From NCBI GenBank assembly GCA_017522915.1, contig JAFWXX010000029.1, positions 1 through 64,000 on the forward strand: a DNA stretch of 64,000 bases, written 5' to 3'. The notes under the pieces are model-generated. The model worked only from the letters and a program-made list of their open reading frames with translations, did not search any database and was not told the origin of the DNA. How positions within the stretch are numbered: the first letter of the stretch is position 1; every line of letters begins with the position of its first letter. The DNA comes from Bacteroidaceae bacterium. GTDB lineage: Bacteria; Bacteroidota; Bacteroidia; Bacteroidales; Bacteroidaceae. Of the stretch, positions 9,587 through 19,206 are shown piece after piece. Both the position numbers and the translations under genes were made by a program.

Positions 9587-9616
9587 TTTGTATGTTAAAA
9601 CATTTTGTTAAATTTG
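9587..9616 (+). promoter_or_regulatory. Candidate promoter for the gapA leader
   Basis: TTTG (9587-9590), an 18-base spacer and TAAATTTG (9609-9616) fit the Bacteroidota promoter. Transcription would begin near 9623 and give a leader of about 230 bases before gapA. The leader holds the hairpin CCGAG/CTCGG (9617-9631) and GGAATG/CATTCC. Confidence 0.5.
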
Positions 9617-9718
9617 CCGAGGTAAACTCGGCGAAGAGGGCTGTGCTTGCTGTGGAATGCCGACAGGCTTTTCATTCCGCTTGTGTGCGCTGTCTTTGCT
9701 ATGGTGTTCGGCAGAATT

Positions 9719-9808
9719 ATGAAAACAGCTAAGGTATTGTTTGCGGTAATGATTATGGCACTTGCGGTTGCAGCGTGCAGGTCTGCTGAATATTGCAATT
9801 GTGGATAA
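9719..9808 (+). CDS. Possible 29-residue lipoprotein-like peptide in the gapA leader
   Basis: The frame begins MKTAKVLFAVMIMALAVAAC and continues RSAEYCNCG before its stop. The basic start, hydrophobic core and Ala-Val-Ala-Ala-Cys lipobox are those of a tiny lipoprotein, similar in style to entericidin-like peptides. It lies between the candidate promoter and gapA, 44 bases before the gapA start. It could be a real small gene, a leader peptide, or chance. There is no clear ribosome site, so confidence is low. Confidence 0.35.
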   Translation: MKTAKVLFAVMIMALAVAACRSAEYCNCG

Positions 9809-9846
9809 CTAAACAAAGGATTTTTTTTAACCTTTTAAATTTATAA

Positions 9847-10863
<1,017 letters not shown>

Positions 10864-10883
10864 TCCGTTAAACGTTATTATAA

Positions 10884-10914
10884 GGCGGGTTCCGTAAGGA
10901 GCCCGCTTTTTTTT
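10884..10914 (+). terminator. Intrinsic terminator of gapA
   Basis: The GC-rich hairpin GCGGGTTCC/GGAGCCCGC with a GTAA loop is followed by eight T, 20 bases after the gapA stop. Confidence 0.9.
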
Positions 10915-11061
10915 GTCCCCATACCCGTTGTTTTCTATGGATAAATCATTACCTTTATAAAAATTATATGAATGTTGCACATTCCGGTGTCTTTTGTCTT
11001 GCGGCATGGCTCCCGTATGCAGTACACAACTTATACCTAATTATAATAATATAACACGACT

Positions 11062-13374
11062 ATGAGAAAAAGTATCTTTTTCCTTCTGCTCGCAGTGGCA
11101 TTTCTCCTGACCGGTTGCGGCAAGAAGCCCCATACCTTTGAGATAAAGGATGGCAAGTTCCTCTACGACGGCAAGAAGGTGCAGCTGATATGCGGTGAGA
11201 TGCATTATCCGCGTATTCCGGTTGAGTATTGGCGCGACCGTATGCAGCGTGCCAAAGCGATGGGTCTTAACACCATTTCGGCCTATGTCTTCTGGGCTGT
11301 ACATGAACCTCAGCCGGGTGAGTTCAACTTTGAGGGGCAGGCCGACATTGCACGTTTTGTTGAAATTGCCGAAGAGGAGGGGCTCTATGTGCTTCTGCGT
11401 CCAGGTCCATATGTATGTGCCGAGTTTGACTTCGGCGGCTATCCCTATTGGCTGCAGAAGGACAGTACAATGAGATGGCGAAGCGACAATCCTGCTTTCC
11501 TTGCGGCATGCGAGCGTTACCTCAATGCGTTAGGCAAGGAGCTTGCTCCGCACACTGTAACAAATGGCGGCAACATCATCATGGTTCAGGTAGAGAATGA
11601 GTACGGTTCGTACAGCGACGACAAGGTATATCTTGGCAAGCTTGCCGAAATGATAAAGAATGCAGGATTCAATGTTCCTCTTATGACATGCGACGGTTCG
11701 GGTCAGATGCCTAACGGATATATCCCCGGCATCCTACCAACAGTGAACGGTGCTGTAGGCGAGGATATAATGACCTCTATAGACCGTTTCTATCCGGGCG
11801 GCCCTTACTTTGTGGCTGAGTTCTATCCTGCATGGTTCGATGTGTGGGGTTTGCCTCACTCGGCTGTCGATTACCAGAGACCGGCAGAACAGCTCGACTG
11901 GATGCTGAAGAACGACGTTTCGGTGAGCATTTACATGTTCCATGGCGGAACGAACTTCCACTATACCAACGGTGCCAACACCAATAACGGTTCGTATGAG
12001 CCGCAGCCTACAAGCTACGACTATGACGCTCCGCTCGGGGAGTTCGGAAATGCTTATCCTAAGTACCATGCGTTCCGCGAGGTGATACAGCGTAACCTTC
12101 CCGAAGGTGTAGTGTTGCCTCCTGTTCCGGCCGACAATCCTACAACAACATTTGCCGAGATTGAGCTGACAGAGTGGGCACCTCTATCTGTTGCGTTCGG
12201 CGAAAGGGTGAAGTCGGAAAAGACAAAGACTATGGAGGATATGAACCAGGATTACGGCTATATCCATTATGAGACCGTTATCGCTGAGCCTGTAACCGGC
12301 AAGCTTGTCATTGACGAACTCCGCGACTATGCTGTAGTGCTCCTCAACGGTGAGGTTGTAGGCAGTCTTGACAGACGTTTCCGCCAGAATGCGTTGCAGC
12401 TCGATGTGAAGGAACCGAATTCAGTGCTTGAGATACTTGTTGAGAACGGAGGCCGCGTAAACTACGGAAAAGACCTTGTGAACAACCTCAAGGGTATAAC
12501 AAAGGGCGTTACTCTGGCCGGCGAAGAGCTTACCGGCTGGGTAATAACATCGTTGCCTCTGCATCGTGCCGATGTTACAGAGTTTGTGTTCCCTCGCTTG
12601 CGTCACGAAGGCAATCAGCCGGGCTTCTACCGCGGAACTTTCACTATAGAGAAGATTGGCGATACATTCATCGACATGACAGGCTGGGGCAAGGGCGCTG
12701 TATGGGTAAACGGCAAGTCTCTCGGCAAGTTCTGGGGCATCGGTCCTCAGCAGACAATGTATCTCCCTGCTCCGTGGATGAAGGAGGGCGAGAACGAAAT
12801 CGTGGTATTCGAGATGGAGGCTACAGGCAAGCGTACCTTGCATGGCGTTGACAAGCCTATACTTAACACTCTCGGTCCCGACAAGAACTCATTCAAGACA
12901 TCACGTGTATATGACCGTGTTCCGGTACTCGACGAGTATGACGGAATATTCAAGGGCAAGGTAGAGAAGAAGAGCGGCTGGCAGGAGTTTACATTCGACG
13001 GAATGAAGACCTTGCGCCACCTCTGCATTGATATCCGCAGCACTTATGACGGACAGAACTCTTGTATTTGCGAGATTGAGCTGCTCGACGAGAACGGCAA
13101 TGCCATAAACAAGAAGAAATGGAATATCGTGCATACCAATACCGAGGCTCTCGGTGAAGGCATTGCCGAGGATATGATTGACGGTGACGAGGCTACATAC
13201 TGGCACTCGGCATGGAAGAAGGATGTGAAATCTTTGCCTCACCAGATAATTGTTGACCTTGGCAACATACGTACTGTAAAGGGATTCCGCATCTGCATGC
13301 GCGATGTAAATCTCCCCGGCTGCATAAAGGATTTCCGTCTCTACGGCCGTCCGCAGTTCTTCCTATACGAATGA
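11062..13374 (+). CDS. GH35 beta-galactosidase lipoprotein
   Basis: This 770-residue enzyme removes beta-linked galactose from glycans. The N-terminus is a lipoprotein signal (FLLLAVAFLLTGC, cysteine at about residue 19), so it should be anchored to a membrane. The GH35 barrel follows (ICGEMHYPRIPVEYWRDRM; ISAYVFWAVHEP). VQVENEYGSY carries the acid/base glutamate at 180, and AEFYPAWFDVWG carries the nucleophile near 253. Beta-sandwich jelly-roll regions follow, and a discoidin-like F5/8 C domain occupies about 640-770 (MIDGDEATYWHSAW ... HQIIVDLG). With the M60 protease upstream it suggests attack on host or plant galactans. It ends at a bidirectional terminator. Confidence 0.93.
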   Translation: MRKSIFFLLLAVAFLLTGCGKKPHTFEIKDGKFLYDGKKVQLICGEMHYPRIPVEYWRDRMQRAKAMGLNTISAYVFWAVHEPQPGEFNFEGQADIARFVEIAEEEGLYVLLRPGPYVCAEFDFGGYPYWLQKDSTMRWRSDNPAFLAACERYLNALGKELAPHTVTNGGNIIMVQVENEYGSYSDDKVYLGKLAEMIKNAGFNVPLMTCDGSGQMPNGYIPGILPTVNGAVGEDIMTSIDRFYPGGPYFVAEFYPAWFDVWGLPHSAVDYQRPAEQLDWMLKNDVSVSIYMFHGGTNFHYTNGANTNNGSYEPQPTSYDYDAPLGEFGNAYPKYHAFREVIQRNLPEGVVLPPVPADNPTTTFAEIELTEWAPLSVAFGERVKSEKTKTMEDMNQDYGYIHYETVIAEPVTGKLVIDELRDYAVVLLNGEVVGSLDRRFRQNALQLDVKEPNSVLEILVENGGRVNYGKDLVNNLKGITKGVTLAGEELTGWVITSLPLHRADVTEFVFPRLRHEGNQPGFYRGTFTIEKIGDTFIDMTGWGKGAVWVNGKSLGKFWGIGPQQTMYLPAPWMKEGENEIVVFEMEATGKRTLHGVDKPILNTLGPDKNSFKTSRVYDRVPVLDEYDGIFKGKVEKKSGWQEFTFDGMKTLRHLCIDIRSTYDGQNSCICEIELLDENGNAINKKKWNIVHTNTEALGEGIAEDMIDGDEATYWHSAWKKDVKSLPHQIIVDLGNIRTVKGFRICMRDVNLPGCIKDFRLYGRPQFFLYE

Positions 13375-13391
13375 AAAATAGAGGATAACAT

Positions 13392-13429
13392 ACAATCAGG
13401 GGCTGACCATGCGGTCAGCCCCTGATTGT
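13392..13429. terminator. Bidirectional terminator between the GH35 and Hsp20 genes
   Basis: The perfect hairpin ACAATCAGGGGCTGACC/GGTCAGCCCCTGATTGT lies between two converging genes, 17 bases after one stop and 8 bases from the other. Confidence 0.85.
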
Positions 13430-13437
13430 GTCTTCGG

Positions 13438-13935
13438 TTACTTTATCTCTACGATTCTGTTCACCTTGGTCTCTTTCGAGGTGGCTTTCTTAGGGATGTT
13501 GATGCATAGCACTCCGTCACATACCTTTGCATCGATATTAGTGGTGTCGGCATCGTCGGGCATGATGAGTGTCTGCTGAAACTTCGTATAGGAGAACTCA
13601 CGGCGCAGATAGCGTCCTCTCTCCTCGCATCTCTCGTCCTTGCACTCTGTTTCCTTTGCCTCTTCCTTGCCGTCGCAGCATTTGCCGTCTTTCTTCTCAC
13701 AGTTGCAGTTCTTCTCCATTGTTATGGTAAGGTCGTTTTCGCTGTCGATGTGTATCTTGAAGTCCTCTTTTCTCATTCCCGCGGCAGCAACCTCCACTTT
13801 ATACTCCTTTTCTGTCTCGAATACGTTTATCGCAGGTGCAGTGCTACTGTTGCGTACAAGAATGTCGCTGTTGAAGAAATCGTTGAAAATACTTGGGATC
13901 CAATGCTGGCCTCCGCGTTTCATAAGCATGCTCAT
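13438..13935 (-). CDS. Small heat-shock protein (Hsp20/alpha-crystallin) with cysteine-rich insert
   Basis: This 165-residue chaperone holds unfolded proteins in the cytosol. The alpha-crystallin domain is clear: EYKVEVAAAGMRKEDFKIHID at 44-64, then RYLRREFSYTKFQQTLIMPDDAD (108-130) and GVLCINIPK. Between the two halves, residues about 76-106 form an acidic insert with six cysteines (77, 79, 86, 87, 98, 103), where relatives have only a short loop. Two further cysteines lie at 139 and 144. The insert could bind metal or make the chaperone redox-sensitive; that is inference. A strongly structured region lies just upstream of the gene. Confidence 0.92.
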   Translation of the reverse strand: MSMLMKRGGQHWIPSIFNDFFNSDILVRNSSTAPAINVFETEKEYKVEVAAAGMRKEDFKIHIDSENDLTITMEKNCNCEKKDGKCCDGKEEAKETECKDERCEERGRYLRREFSYTKFQQTLIMPDDADTTNIDAKVCDGVLCINIPKKATSKETKVNRIVEIK

Positions 13936-13964
13936 AATGGTAAATTTAATTTGTTATACATAAA

Positions 13965-14075
13965 ACGGACTGCTGCCGTGCCGGGTAATAACGGCCCCGA
14001 TTTGATGCAGGTGTTGGCCGGGCCGCAGTCTCTCGCTTGAGTGACTTATTGAATACCCGCCGGCAGCAGTGCCGT
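13965..14075. repeat. GC-rich multi-stem inverted-repeat element upstream of hsp20
   Basis: Long arms at 13965-13987 (ACGGACTGCTGCCG...) and 14054-14075 (...CGGCAGCAGTGCCGT) pair almost perfectly. Inside are CGGCCC/GGGCCG and a short CTC/GAG hairpin. The element is much more GC-rich than its surroundings and ends 30 bases before the hsp20 start on the minus strand. It could be a structured mRNA leader or a mobile palindrome. The remaining gap up to 14151 shows no gene. Confidence 0.5.
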
Positions 14076-14151
14076 TCTCAATGGTATAATGGCTCGCTGC
14101 ATGCTTTGGTTCGTTCTGGGGAGTGGATTTTATGATAAATTATTATATAGC

Positions 14152-14186
14152 AAGAAAGGTTGCCGCAAAAAACGGCAACCTTTCTT
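14152..14186 (-). terminator. Intrinsic terminator of the M3 peptidase gene
   Basis: The hairpin AAGAAAGGTTGCCG/CGGCAACCTTTCTT lies 20 bases after the peptidase stop on the minus strand. Confidence 0.8.
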
Positions 14187-14205
14187 AGTGTATTGTATCT
14201 CTGGT

Positions 14206-16308
14206 TTAGAGTCCTCTGTTGCGTAACAGCGCGTCGATCTTGGGCTCACGTCCACGGAAATTTATGTACATTGTCATTCCGTCGTCGATGCCGCCCGGTG
14301 TAAGTATGTACTTGCGGAACTTGGCTGCAACCTCCTGGTTGAATATGTCGCCTGTCTCCTTGAATGCATCGAAAGCGTCGGCATCGAGCACCTCGGCCCA
14401 CATGTAGCTGTAGTAGCCGGCTGTGTAGCCGCCGCCCATGGTGTGGCTGAAGTTGGTCATGCGGTAGCGTGGCAGAATCTGTGACGGTATGCCTCTCTCG
14501 GCAAGTTTCTCAGCCTCGAAGTCCATTACGTTAAGGCCTTCGGGTATCTCCTTCAGAACATGAAGGTCCATATCGCTGTACGATGCAGCAAGGTACTCTA
14601 CGGTAGCAAAGCCCTGGCCGTACTTGTCGCTCTCCTGTATCTTCTCTACAAGCTCCATTGGAATGACCTCGCCTGTCTGGTAGTGCTTTGCATAGACTGC
14701 AAGCACCTCCGGCTCAAGTGCCCAATGCTCGTTTATCTGCGATGGAAGCTCCACGAAGTCGCGCTCGACACCGCTTGCTCCGCTGTACTGTACATCGCGC
14801 ATGAAGTTATGCAATGCGTGTCCGAACTCGTGGAACATTGTCTTAACATTGTCTATGCTCTGCAGTGCAGGGGTGTTGTCGGTGGCTGCTGTCATGTTGC
14901 AACTGTTCACAACAACCGGTATAATACGCTTGCCGTTCTCGTAGCTCTGCGGACGGAACGATGTGCACCATGCTCCGGCACGCTTGCTCTCACGCGGGAA
15001 GTTATCGCTGTAGAATATCGCAAGGGTAGTGCCGTCGCGGTCAACTACTTCGTATGCCTTAGCTGTTGGCTCGTATGCCGGAACATCGGCTGTAATCTCC
15101 TTGAAGGTGATTCCGTAGAGCTTGTTTGCCACGTGGAATATGCCCTTCATCACGTTGCTCTCTTCCATGTATTTGCGTATCTCCTGCTCGTCAACAGAGT
15201 ACTTTGCCTTCTTTGCCTTGTCGAGGTAGAACATGTAGTCCCAGCCTGCCGGCTCGAAGTTCTTGCCCTCCTTGCGAATCTCGGCGCGTATGTCGTCAAG
15301 CTCTTCCTTTGCCTTTGCTACGGCTGGTGCCCACACCTGGTCGAGCAACTCGAATACAGCCTCAGGAGTCTTGGCCATGCGCTCCTCAAGAACCATCTGG
15401 GCATAGTTCTCATAGCCCATAAGCCTTGCCTTTTCAAGGCGTAGGCTTACAATTCTGGCACATACCTCCTTGCTGTCGTAATCGTTATCCTGGTTTCCTC
15501 TGTTGTAGTATGCCTTATATACCTTCTCGCGCAGTTCTCGGTTCTCGCAATACTGCAGTACGGGGTTGCAGCTCGGACGCTGCATGTTGAACATCCATTT
15601 GCCCGGCTGACCGTTGTCGGCTGCCATCTTTGCTGCCGCGTCGATGTTTGCCTGCGGCAATCCCTTCAACTCTTCTATGCTGTTTGCCGTAACGAATGTG
15701 TTGTTGGTCTCGTGCAGAAGGTTCTGCGAGAATGTGAGCTGGAGCATGGAGAGCTCCTTGTTTATCTCGCGCAACTTAGCCTTCTCTTCTTCGCCGAGGT
15801 TCGCTCCGCTGTTAACGAAACGCTTGTATATGTTCTCAAGTATCTTGCCCTGTTCAGGAGTGAGTGTCAGCGACTCCCGGCTGTCATATACAGCCTTTAC
15901 ACGCGCAAACAGCTTGTCATTGAGGTATATGTCGTCGTTGTGCGAAGAGAAGAGGGGCGACATCTCCTTCTGAAGTTTGCGCATCTCTTCTGTTGAGTTG
16001 CTGCTCGACAGCGGGCTGAATGTTCCGCGCACCTTGCGTAGCAGCTTGCCGCACTGGTCAAGGGCTACTATGGTGTTCTCGAAGGTGGGAGCCTCGCTGT
16101 TGTCTGTTATTGCTTCTACTTCGGCCTTCTGCTCTTCCATGCCGAGCATCATGCCCTCGCGGTAGTTGCCGATGGTGATGCTTGGGAACGGTGCAATGCC
16201 GTGAGGCGTGTCGAAGTTGCCCAACAGTGGGTTTTCGGGCTTGTCGGGCCCGCATCCGCATGCGGCCAAAGCTACTGCCGCTGCCAATACTTGTTTCATG
16301 ATTTTCAT
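14206..16308 (-). CDS. M3 family oligopeptidase/peptidyl-dipeptidase, lipoprotein
   Basis: This roughly 700-residue zinc peptidase of the thimet/Dcp family cleaves short peptides. The zinc motif HEFGH sits in MFHEFGHALHNFM, and the C-terminal signature AGYYSYMWAEVLDADAFDAF is present. I start it at 16308 because the frame then opens MKIMKQVLAAAVALAACGCG, a lipoprotein signal with LAAC lipobox. The longer frame to 16371 adds a tail with no signal and overlaps the upstream gene. It is probably membrane-anchored in the periplasm. It lies 49 bases behind the chorismatase-like gene and may be co-transcribed with it. Confidence 0.93.
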   Translation of the reverse strand: MKIMKQVLAAAVALAACGCGPDKPENPLLGNFDTPHGIAPFPSITIGNYREGMMLGMEEQKAEVEAITDNSEAPTFENTIVALDQCGKLLRKVRGTFSPLSSSNSTEEMRKLQKEMSPLFSSHNDDIYLNDKLFARVKAVYDSRESLTLTPEQGKILENIYKRFVNSGANLGEEEKAKLREINKELSMLQLTFSQNLLHETNNTFVTANSIEELKGLPQANIDAAAKMAADNGQPGKWMFNMQRPSCNPVLQYCENRELREKVYKAYYNRGNQDNDYDSKEVCARIVSLRLEKARLMGYENYAQMVLEERMAKTPEAVFELLDQVWAPAVAKAKEELDDIRAEIRKEGKNFEPAGWDYMFYLDKAKKAKYSVDEQEIRKYMEESNVMKGIFHVANKLYGITFKEITADVPAYEPTAKAYEVVDRDGTTLAIFYSDNFPRESKRAGAWCTSFRPQSYENGKRIIPVVVNSCNMTAATDNTPALQSIDNVKTMFHEFGHALHNFMRDVQYSGASGVERDFVELPSQINEHWALEPEVLAVYAKHYQTGEVIPMELVEKIQESDKYGQGFATVEYLAASYSDMDLHVLKEIPEGLNVMDFEAEKLAERGIPSQILPRYRMTNFSHTMGGGYTAGYYSYMWAEVLDADAFDAFKETGDIFNQEVAAKFRKYILTPGGIDDGMTMYINFRGREPKIDALLRNRGL

Positions 16309-16357
16309 ATCGGTTATTATGGTTTGATTTTGTTTGTGTGCGATTTCTCCGGCAGCA

Positions 16358-17452
16358 TCAGATATGTGCAATGCCCTCTATCTCTACAAGCAGTTCGGGG
16401 CGGCAGATGTCGGCAACAAGGAAGAGTTTGTCAATTGAAGGGTAGTGTGCTTCCATATATGCCTTTACCTCTTCAAGGCTGTCGGCATTCTTTACATATA
16501 CACGCAGCAGGGTGTAGCGCGAACCGTTGTTCTCTGCAGGAATGTTGTCCTTTGCCACAAGCCTGTCCATTATCTCCATTGTCTCTGCGGTCTGTACTGT
16601 TGCATCGTCACTGGAGTTGCTCTGTTCGCCTTTTATTGCAGCTGTTCCCGAAATATATATGGTATCTCCGAGGATACGCGCACGCTCGAACTTTGGAGTT
16701 GTCTTTTCGGTGAGCACATCTATGACTTTGCCGTCAAGCACCTTCTGGGAGTAGTTGTGTGCTGCTATCTGAAGCGGGTTGTCAATTGCCTTGTTTGTCG
16801 CTTCACTGCCTTTTATTGCATACAGCTCGACCATTACGCCTCCGGCACTGGTGCCTATGCCTGTCGCTGCCGGGTAACCGTTGCTCCAATTGCAGTTGCT
16901 GTAGAAGATTGAACGCGCGTCATTTAACTCCTGATAGTTCTGACCGCCGTCTTTGCCCGATGTTATGTGCTGGATGTAATTCCACTGACGGTATATATTG
17001 CTCGCGTCGAAACCGTTGCTCTGCAGTATGTCGTTCAAAACAGAAAATATCTCGGTAGATTGTTCAAAAGCGGAAACAGATACATCGTGAGGAACAATGC
17101 CGCATGTAATTATCTCCTTGGAATCTCCCCTTGAGAGTAAAACGTAATTGTCGTGCCTTTCGATGCCGATGCCGCAGTCGTTAAGGTATGTTATCTCTGC
17201 AGCCAGCTTGTTGCATTCTGTGCCCTGTGCAATATAGCTCATCAGCGGAGTGTTGAATGGAATTGTCTCCTTTACAGTTGCACGCAGTGTATCGAGTGTG
17301 TCAATATATTCCTTGTCGCATGAGGCATGGTAGAAGAATGAGACCTTGAGCACTCTTTCTTTCTCTTTAATGTGTAACAGAATATCACGACACATCTCTT
17401 TTAATGTGTCTTTCTCTCTTGCCGTGATTATTGACCGTGACTTATTGAACAT
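16358..17452 (-). CDS. Chorismatase (FkbO/Hyg5)-like protein with YjgF-like fold
   Basis: This 364-residue protein resembles chorismatases, which remove pyruvate from chorismate to give dihydroxycyclohexadiene or hydroxybenzoate acids. Visible matches are IYRQWNYIQHI, the segment YSNCNWSNGYPAATGIGTSAGG (about 188-209), NPLQIAAHNYSQK, and TPKFERARIL before a YjgF/RidA-like C-terminal half (IYISGTAAIKG ... LLRVYVKNADSLEEV). Family annotations often call such proteins endoribonuclease L-PSP-like. A biosynthetic partner is not visible nearby, so the product is unknown. A perfect palindrome with -7-like sequence lies upstream. Confidence 0.65.
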   Translation of the reverse strand: MFNKSRSIITAREKDTLKEMCRDILLHIKEKERVLKVSFFYHASCDKEYIDTLDTLRATVKETIPFNTPLMSYIAQGTECNKLAAEITYLNDCGIGIERHDNYVLLSRGDSKEIITCGIVPHDVSVSAFEQSTEIFSVLNDILQSNGFDASNIYRQWNYIQHITSGKDGGQNYQELNDARSIFYSNCNWSNGYPAATGIGTSAGGVMVELYAIKGSEATNKAIDNPLQIAAHNYSQKVLDGKVIDVLTEKTTPKFERARILGDTIYISGTAAIKGEQSNSSDDATVQTAETMEIMDRLVAKDNIPAENNGSRYTLLRVYVKNADSLEEVKAYMEAHYPSIDKLFLVADICRPELLVEIEGIAHI

Positions 17453-17522
17453 TAATGCAGTATTCCTTTTTGGGATGCAAAAATATCAGGCTTGCATGAG
17501 TGTTTTAAAGCAAGCGCACTCA

Positions 17523-17546
17523 ATCTTTGCGCTTTGGCGCAAAGAT
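17523..17546. promoter_or_regulatory. 24-base palindrome containing a -7 box
   Basis: ATCTTTGCGC, a TTTG loop and GCGCAAAGAT form a perfect palindrome 70 bases upstream of the chorismatase-like gene. On the minus strand it contains TATCTTTG (17540-17547), a consensus -7 box. It may be a promoter with an overlapping operator. The rest of 17453-17674 shows no gene. Confidence 0.4.
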
Positions 17547-17674
17547 ACAAACAAACGAGTAAGAAATATGAAGTTTACTTCAATATTTTTCAAAGCGAGT
17601 GCAGTGTATTTTCGGGGTTTTCCTCAAAGATACACAAAAAACATCAAAAAGGTGCTGTTTCCTATAATTTGTTG

Positions 17675-18136
17675 TCAAGCCAGTTTAAAGCGCAAACGTA
17701 ATGTGCTGTTCTCAAAAGAGTGGCTTATTATGCGGAATGTGCCTATCTCGCTTGTGTTGCCTACGTGTGCGCCAATGCATGCGCATGTGTCGTAATCGCC
17801 TACACGTACTATGCGCAGCGTGTCGCTTGCGTCGGCAGGAAGCTTCCCTAAGTCAACACCTTGAGGTACGTTGTCGCGTGTGACGAACTCTACCGTCACC
17901 GGCAACTGCTGGGAAATAACCTCGTTGACACGTCTTTCAATCTCCGCAATCTGCTCTTCTGTAGGCTGGCAGGGCAGGTTGTAGTCGCACTTGCTCTTCT
18001 TGCGCTCGATGTGCGCATTGCGGCTGCGCTCACATCCGAACATACGCACCATAGTCTGGTTCAGTATATGCTCGCAAGTGTGCATAGGCGCAATTGACAT
18101 ATCTTGAAATTTTGCTGCAGGTTGGTTTATTTCCAT
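17675..18136 (-). CDS. AlaX-type alanyl-tRNA editing domain protein
   Basis: This 153-residue stand-alone editing domain should hydrolyse mischarged alanyl-tRNA (serine or glycine) in trans. The zinc-binding motifs are present: HTCEH at 19-23 (HxxxH) and CIGAH at 120-124 (CxxxH), the latter in the TCACIGAHVGNTSEIG core. Length fits short AlaX proteins. Its start lies 8 bases after the stop of the nuclease-like gene upstream, so the two form an operon driven by the promoter at 19175-19206. Confidence 0.85.
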   Translation of the reverse strand: MEINQPAAKFQDMSIAPMHTCEHILNQTMVRMFGCERSRNAHIERKKSKCDYNLPCQPTEEQIAEIERRVNEVISQQLPVTVEFVTRDNVPQGVDLGKLPADASDTLRIVRVGDYDTCACIGAHVGNTSEIGTFRIISHSFENSTLRLRFKLA

Positions 18137-18144
18137 AATGTTCG

Positions 18145-19125
18145 TTATAGTTCTACAATGTATCTCTTTTTAAGGTATTCCAGCCATTTTCTCTGCTCAT
18201 CCTGTTTAAAACAAGAATCTATAAGCCTAAACAATGATTCGTATGTTATGTCTATAAAACTATTACAGCCTTTCTCGGTAAGCAATTGTTTATATTCGGG
18301 TATGGCATATTGATGGAAGTGCTTGTTGCCTTCGGGGTAAAGGTGTATGTAATGAAATCTTTTGATCTCGCCTTTTCGCAACATTGAATATCCTAATATA
18401 TGGTTACGCCATATTTGTCTTAGGTGGTTAGCTTTAATGAATGAAGTTATATTTAAACTTGGAATAAAATAATTTGATTCTTCGCTCACTTGTCGATATT
18501 TTCCGTTGGGATCCTCAATATCCTTTTTCTCCTTAACTCCAATGCGATAGCCATTTTCTGTGTATTTCACTTCAATGCCAATGCCACCTTTGGCATTTTC
18601 TGTCGTTGTGTATTCAATGAAAGTGTCGAAAGATGTACCATCTTTCAAATATTCGCTTCTGTCTGGTGATTTGCCTGCAAATTCAATATGTATTTTATCT
18701 ATGCGTGAAATACCTCCTCCGATAACCTCGTTGAACAGTGCTGTTGCAGCACTTAAGTCTTTCTCCATAGGGGTAAATATGTTGTATGGAATATGTTCGC
18801 TCCTTAGCATATTTGAAAAAAGAGCCGACGTTCCAAATGATTTAAACTTATTTTGAATAAAGCCCCTGTATGTGTCGCAAAATATCAATCCTTTTTTTGC
18901 CGCATCGGGAGTAAGCATCACTTGCGGGTTCTTCTCGTCGTAGTAATTGTTCAACTCTCTTTCCCTAAATGCGAACTGATGAGCACGTGCTTTTGCTTTG
19001 AATTCATCATCGTAGCGATATGTTTTACCTTTTGTCATTTTTAATTCGTGATTTTGCTCTTCGTTATGCATAGGAGGGTACTCCTGTTTATTATGGTCGT
19101 TAAGCATCGGTGTTTCGGTGGTCAT
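18145..19125 (-). CDS. PD-(D/E)xK nuclease-like protein, resembling the PGN_0703 family
   Basis: This 326-residue protein has a plausible nuclease core: an aspartate in SFDTFIEY followed by GIGIEVKYTE, which matches the D...ExK pattern, within an alpha/beta region around residues 150-200. I think it belongs to the PGN_0703 group annotated as putative restriction endonucleases, but I recognise it only loosely. No methyltransferase lies next to it, so a restriction-modification role is not supported by context. Codons are AT-rich compared with neighbours. It is co-transcribed with the AlaX-type gene. Confidence 0.55.
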   Translation of the reverse strand: MTTETPMLNDHNKQEYPPMHNEEQNHELKMTKGKTYRYDDEFKAKARAHQFAFRERELNNYYDEKNPQVMLTPDAAKKGLIFCDTYRGFIQNKFKSFGTSALFSNMLRSEHIPYNIFTPMEKDLSAATALFNEVIGGGISRIDKIHIEFAGKSPDRSEYLKDGTSFDTFIEYTTTENAKGGIGIEVKYTENGYRIGVKEKKDIEDPNGKYRQVSEESNYFIPSLNITSFIKANHLRQIWRNHILGYSMLRKGEIKRFHYIHLYPEGNKHFHQYAIPEYKQLLTEKGCNSFIDITYESLFRLIDSCFKQDEQRKWLEYLKKRYIVEL

Positions 19126-19174
19126 AAGTCAATATGAGTAATATGCAAAATGTGCATAAATGTTATTTTAGTAG

Positions 19175-19206
19175 CAAAAGTAATCTTGATTATCGGTATG
19201 TGCAAA
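19175..19206 (-). promoter_or_regulatory. Bacteroidota-type promoter for the nuclease-like/AlaX operon
   Basis: On the minus strand TTTG (19203-19206), a 20-base spacer and TACTTTTG (19175-19182) match the consensus exactly. The start codon lies 50 bases downstream. Confidence 0.7.
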
